Origin: a bacterium
GTDB taxonomy: Bacteria > UBP14 > UBA6098 > B30-G16
Assembly (NCBI GenBank): GCA_027064665.1
Contig: JAMOPH010000391.1
Coordinates: 1-6,197 of the forward strand
Direction of reading: 5' to 3'
Length of the DNA stretch: 6,197 bases
Position 1 is the first letter of the stretch, and every line of letters starts with the position of its first letter. Under the pieces are notes generated by a model. The model was given only the letters and a program-made list of their open reading frames with translations. It did no database searches and was not told the DNA's origin. The position numbers and the translations under genes are program-made. Positions 6,078 through 6,197 of this stretch are shown here, one piece after another.

Positions 6078-6116
6078 GCGGGGGAAACCTTTCTTAAAAG
6101 AAAGGTTCTCCCCCGC
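6078..6116. repeat. Long near-perfect hairpin after lgt, candidate dispersed repeat or bidirectional terminator
   Basis: GCGGGGGAAACCTTTC pairs with GAAAGGTTCTCCCCCGC in a stem of about 16 bp broken only by one bulged C (6108); the tip is an AT-rich loop. It begins 5 bases after the lgt stop. No T-tract follows on either strand, so it is not a classic rho-independent terminator, although it could still block transcription or protect the mRNA end. The G5-AAACCTTTC...C5-GCGCCCC layout, then CTTTCCAAAGAATTTT, resembles intergenic palindromes I recall as repeated in several unrelated anaerobe genomes (from memory, not verified). Confidence 0.6.
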
Positions 6117-6197
6117 GCCCCTTTCCAAAGAATTTTTAGGATTTTGGGAATCCCAAATTGCTATGACACCTCTTTCAACGGTTCTCCTTCTCCCCCG
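6117..6197. other. Gene-free right end with a second palindrome
   Basis: I see no coding sequence here. TTTGGGA (6143-6149) and TCCCAAA (6151-6157) form a near-perfect palindrome around one base, probably part of the same repeat unit as the preceding hairpin. The last 18 bases (6180-6197) are pyrimidine-rich, GGTTCTCCTTCTCCCCCG, and echo the right arm of the large hairpin (GGTTCTCCCCCG), so a further partial repeat copy may start at the window edge. Confidence 0.4.

Overview
This window looks like ordinary bacterial chromosome from a diderm (outer-membrane-bearing) bacterium outside the Proteobacteria. The evidence is a YceD/rpmF/plsX/fabH fatty-acid and phospholipid cluster, a lipoprotein with a clear lipobox, a DUF2723 membrane protein (a family frequent in Bacteroidota and related FCB or candidate phyla), and an Lgt with the NGCCFG form of the signature rather than the enterobacterial one. 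Strong Shine-Dalgarno sequences (AGGAGGAG, GGGAGG, AAGGAG) argue against Bacteroidota proper, whose SD usage is weak. My best guess is an FCB-affiliated candidate lineage (Zixibacteria-, WOR-3-, Cloacimonadota- or Fibrobacterota-like). This is inference from gene types only.

Layout. Bases 1-3259 form a plus-strand run: the 3' end of a yceD/DUF177 gene, a lipoprotein gene starting 9 bases later, then rpmF (ribosomal protein L32), plsX and fabH. rpmF touches or lies just upstream of plsX, depending on the plsX start, and plsX overlaps fabH by 41 bases. The run ends at a hairpin plus T-rich tract at about 3324-3352. From 3316 to 5241 a convergent minus-strand gene encodes a 641-residue DUF2723 multipass membrane protein with a soluble, partly helical-repeat C-terminus. 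Only 30 bases separate its start from the divergent lgt gene (5272-6072). After lgt lie 125 bases without a gene, containing a long near-perfect hairpin and a second small palindrome that together look like a dispersed intergenic repeat.

How the genes work together. YceD and L32 belong to ribosome/rRNA biology. PlsX makes acyl-phosphate from acyl-ACP for phospholipid synthesis, and FabH starts fatty-acid elongation. The lipoprotein would be a substrate of the Lgt encoded at the other end of the window, and Lgt takes its diacylglyceryl group from the phospholipids that the PlsX/FabH pathway feeds. The shared theme is envelope lipid and lipoprotein biogenesis.

I found no mobile element, CRISPR array, tRNA, rRNA, toxin-antitoxin or defence system, and no convincing new biological system. 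The points most worth checking are the plsX start codon (a possible ATT start), the lipoprotein gene inserted between yceD and rpmF, substitutions in Lgt at positions important in E. coli, the DUF2723 protein as a candidate GT-C glycosyltransferase, and the hairpin repeat after lgt.
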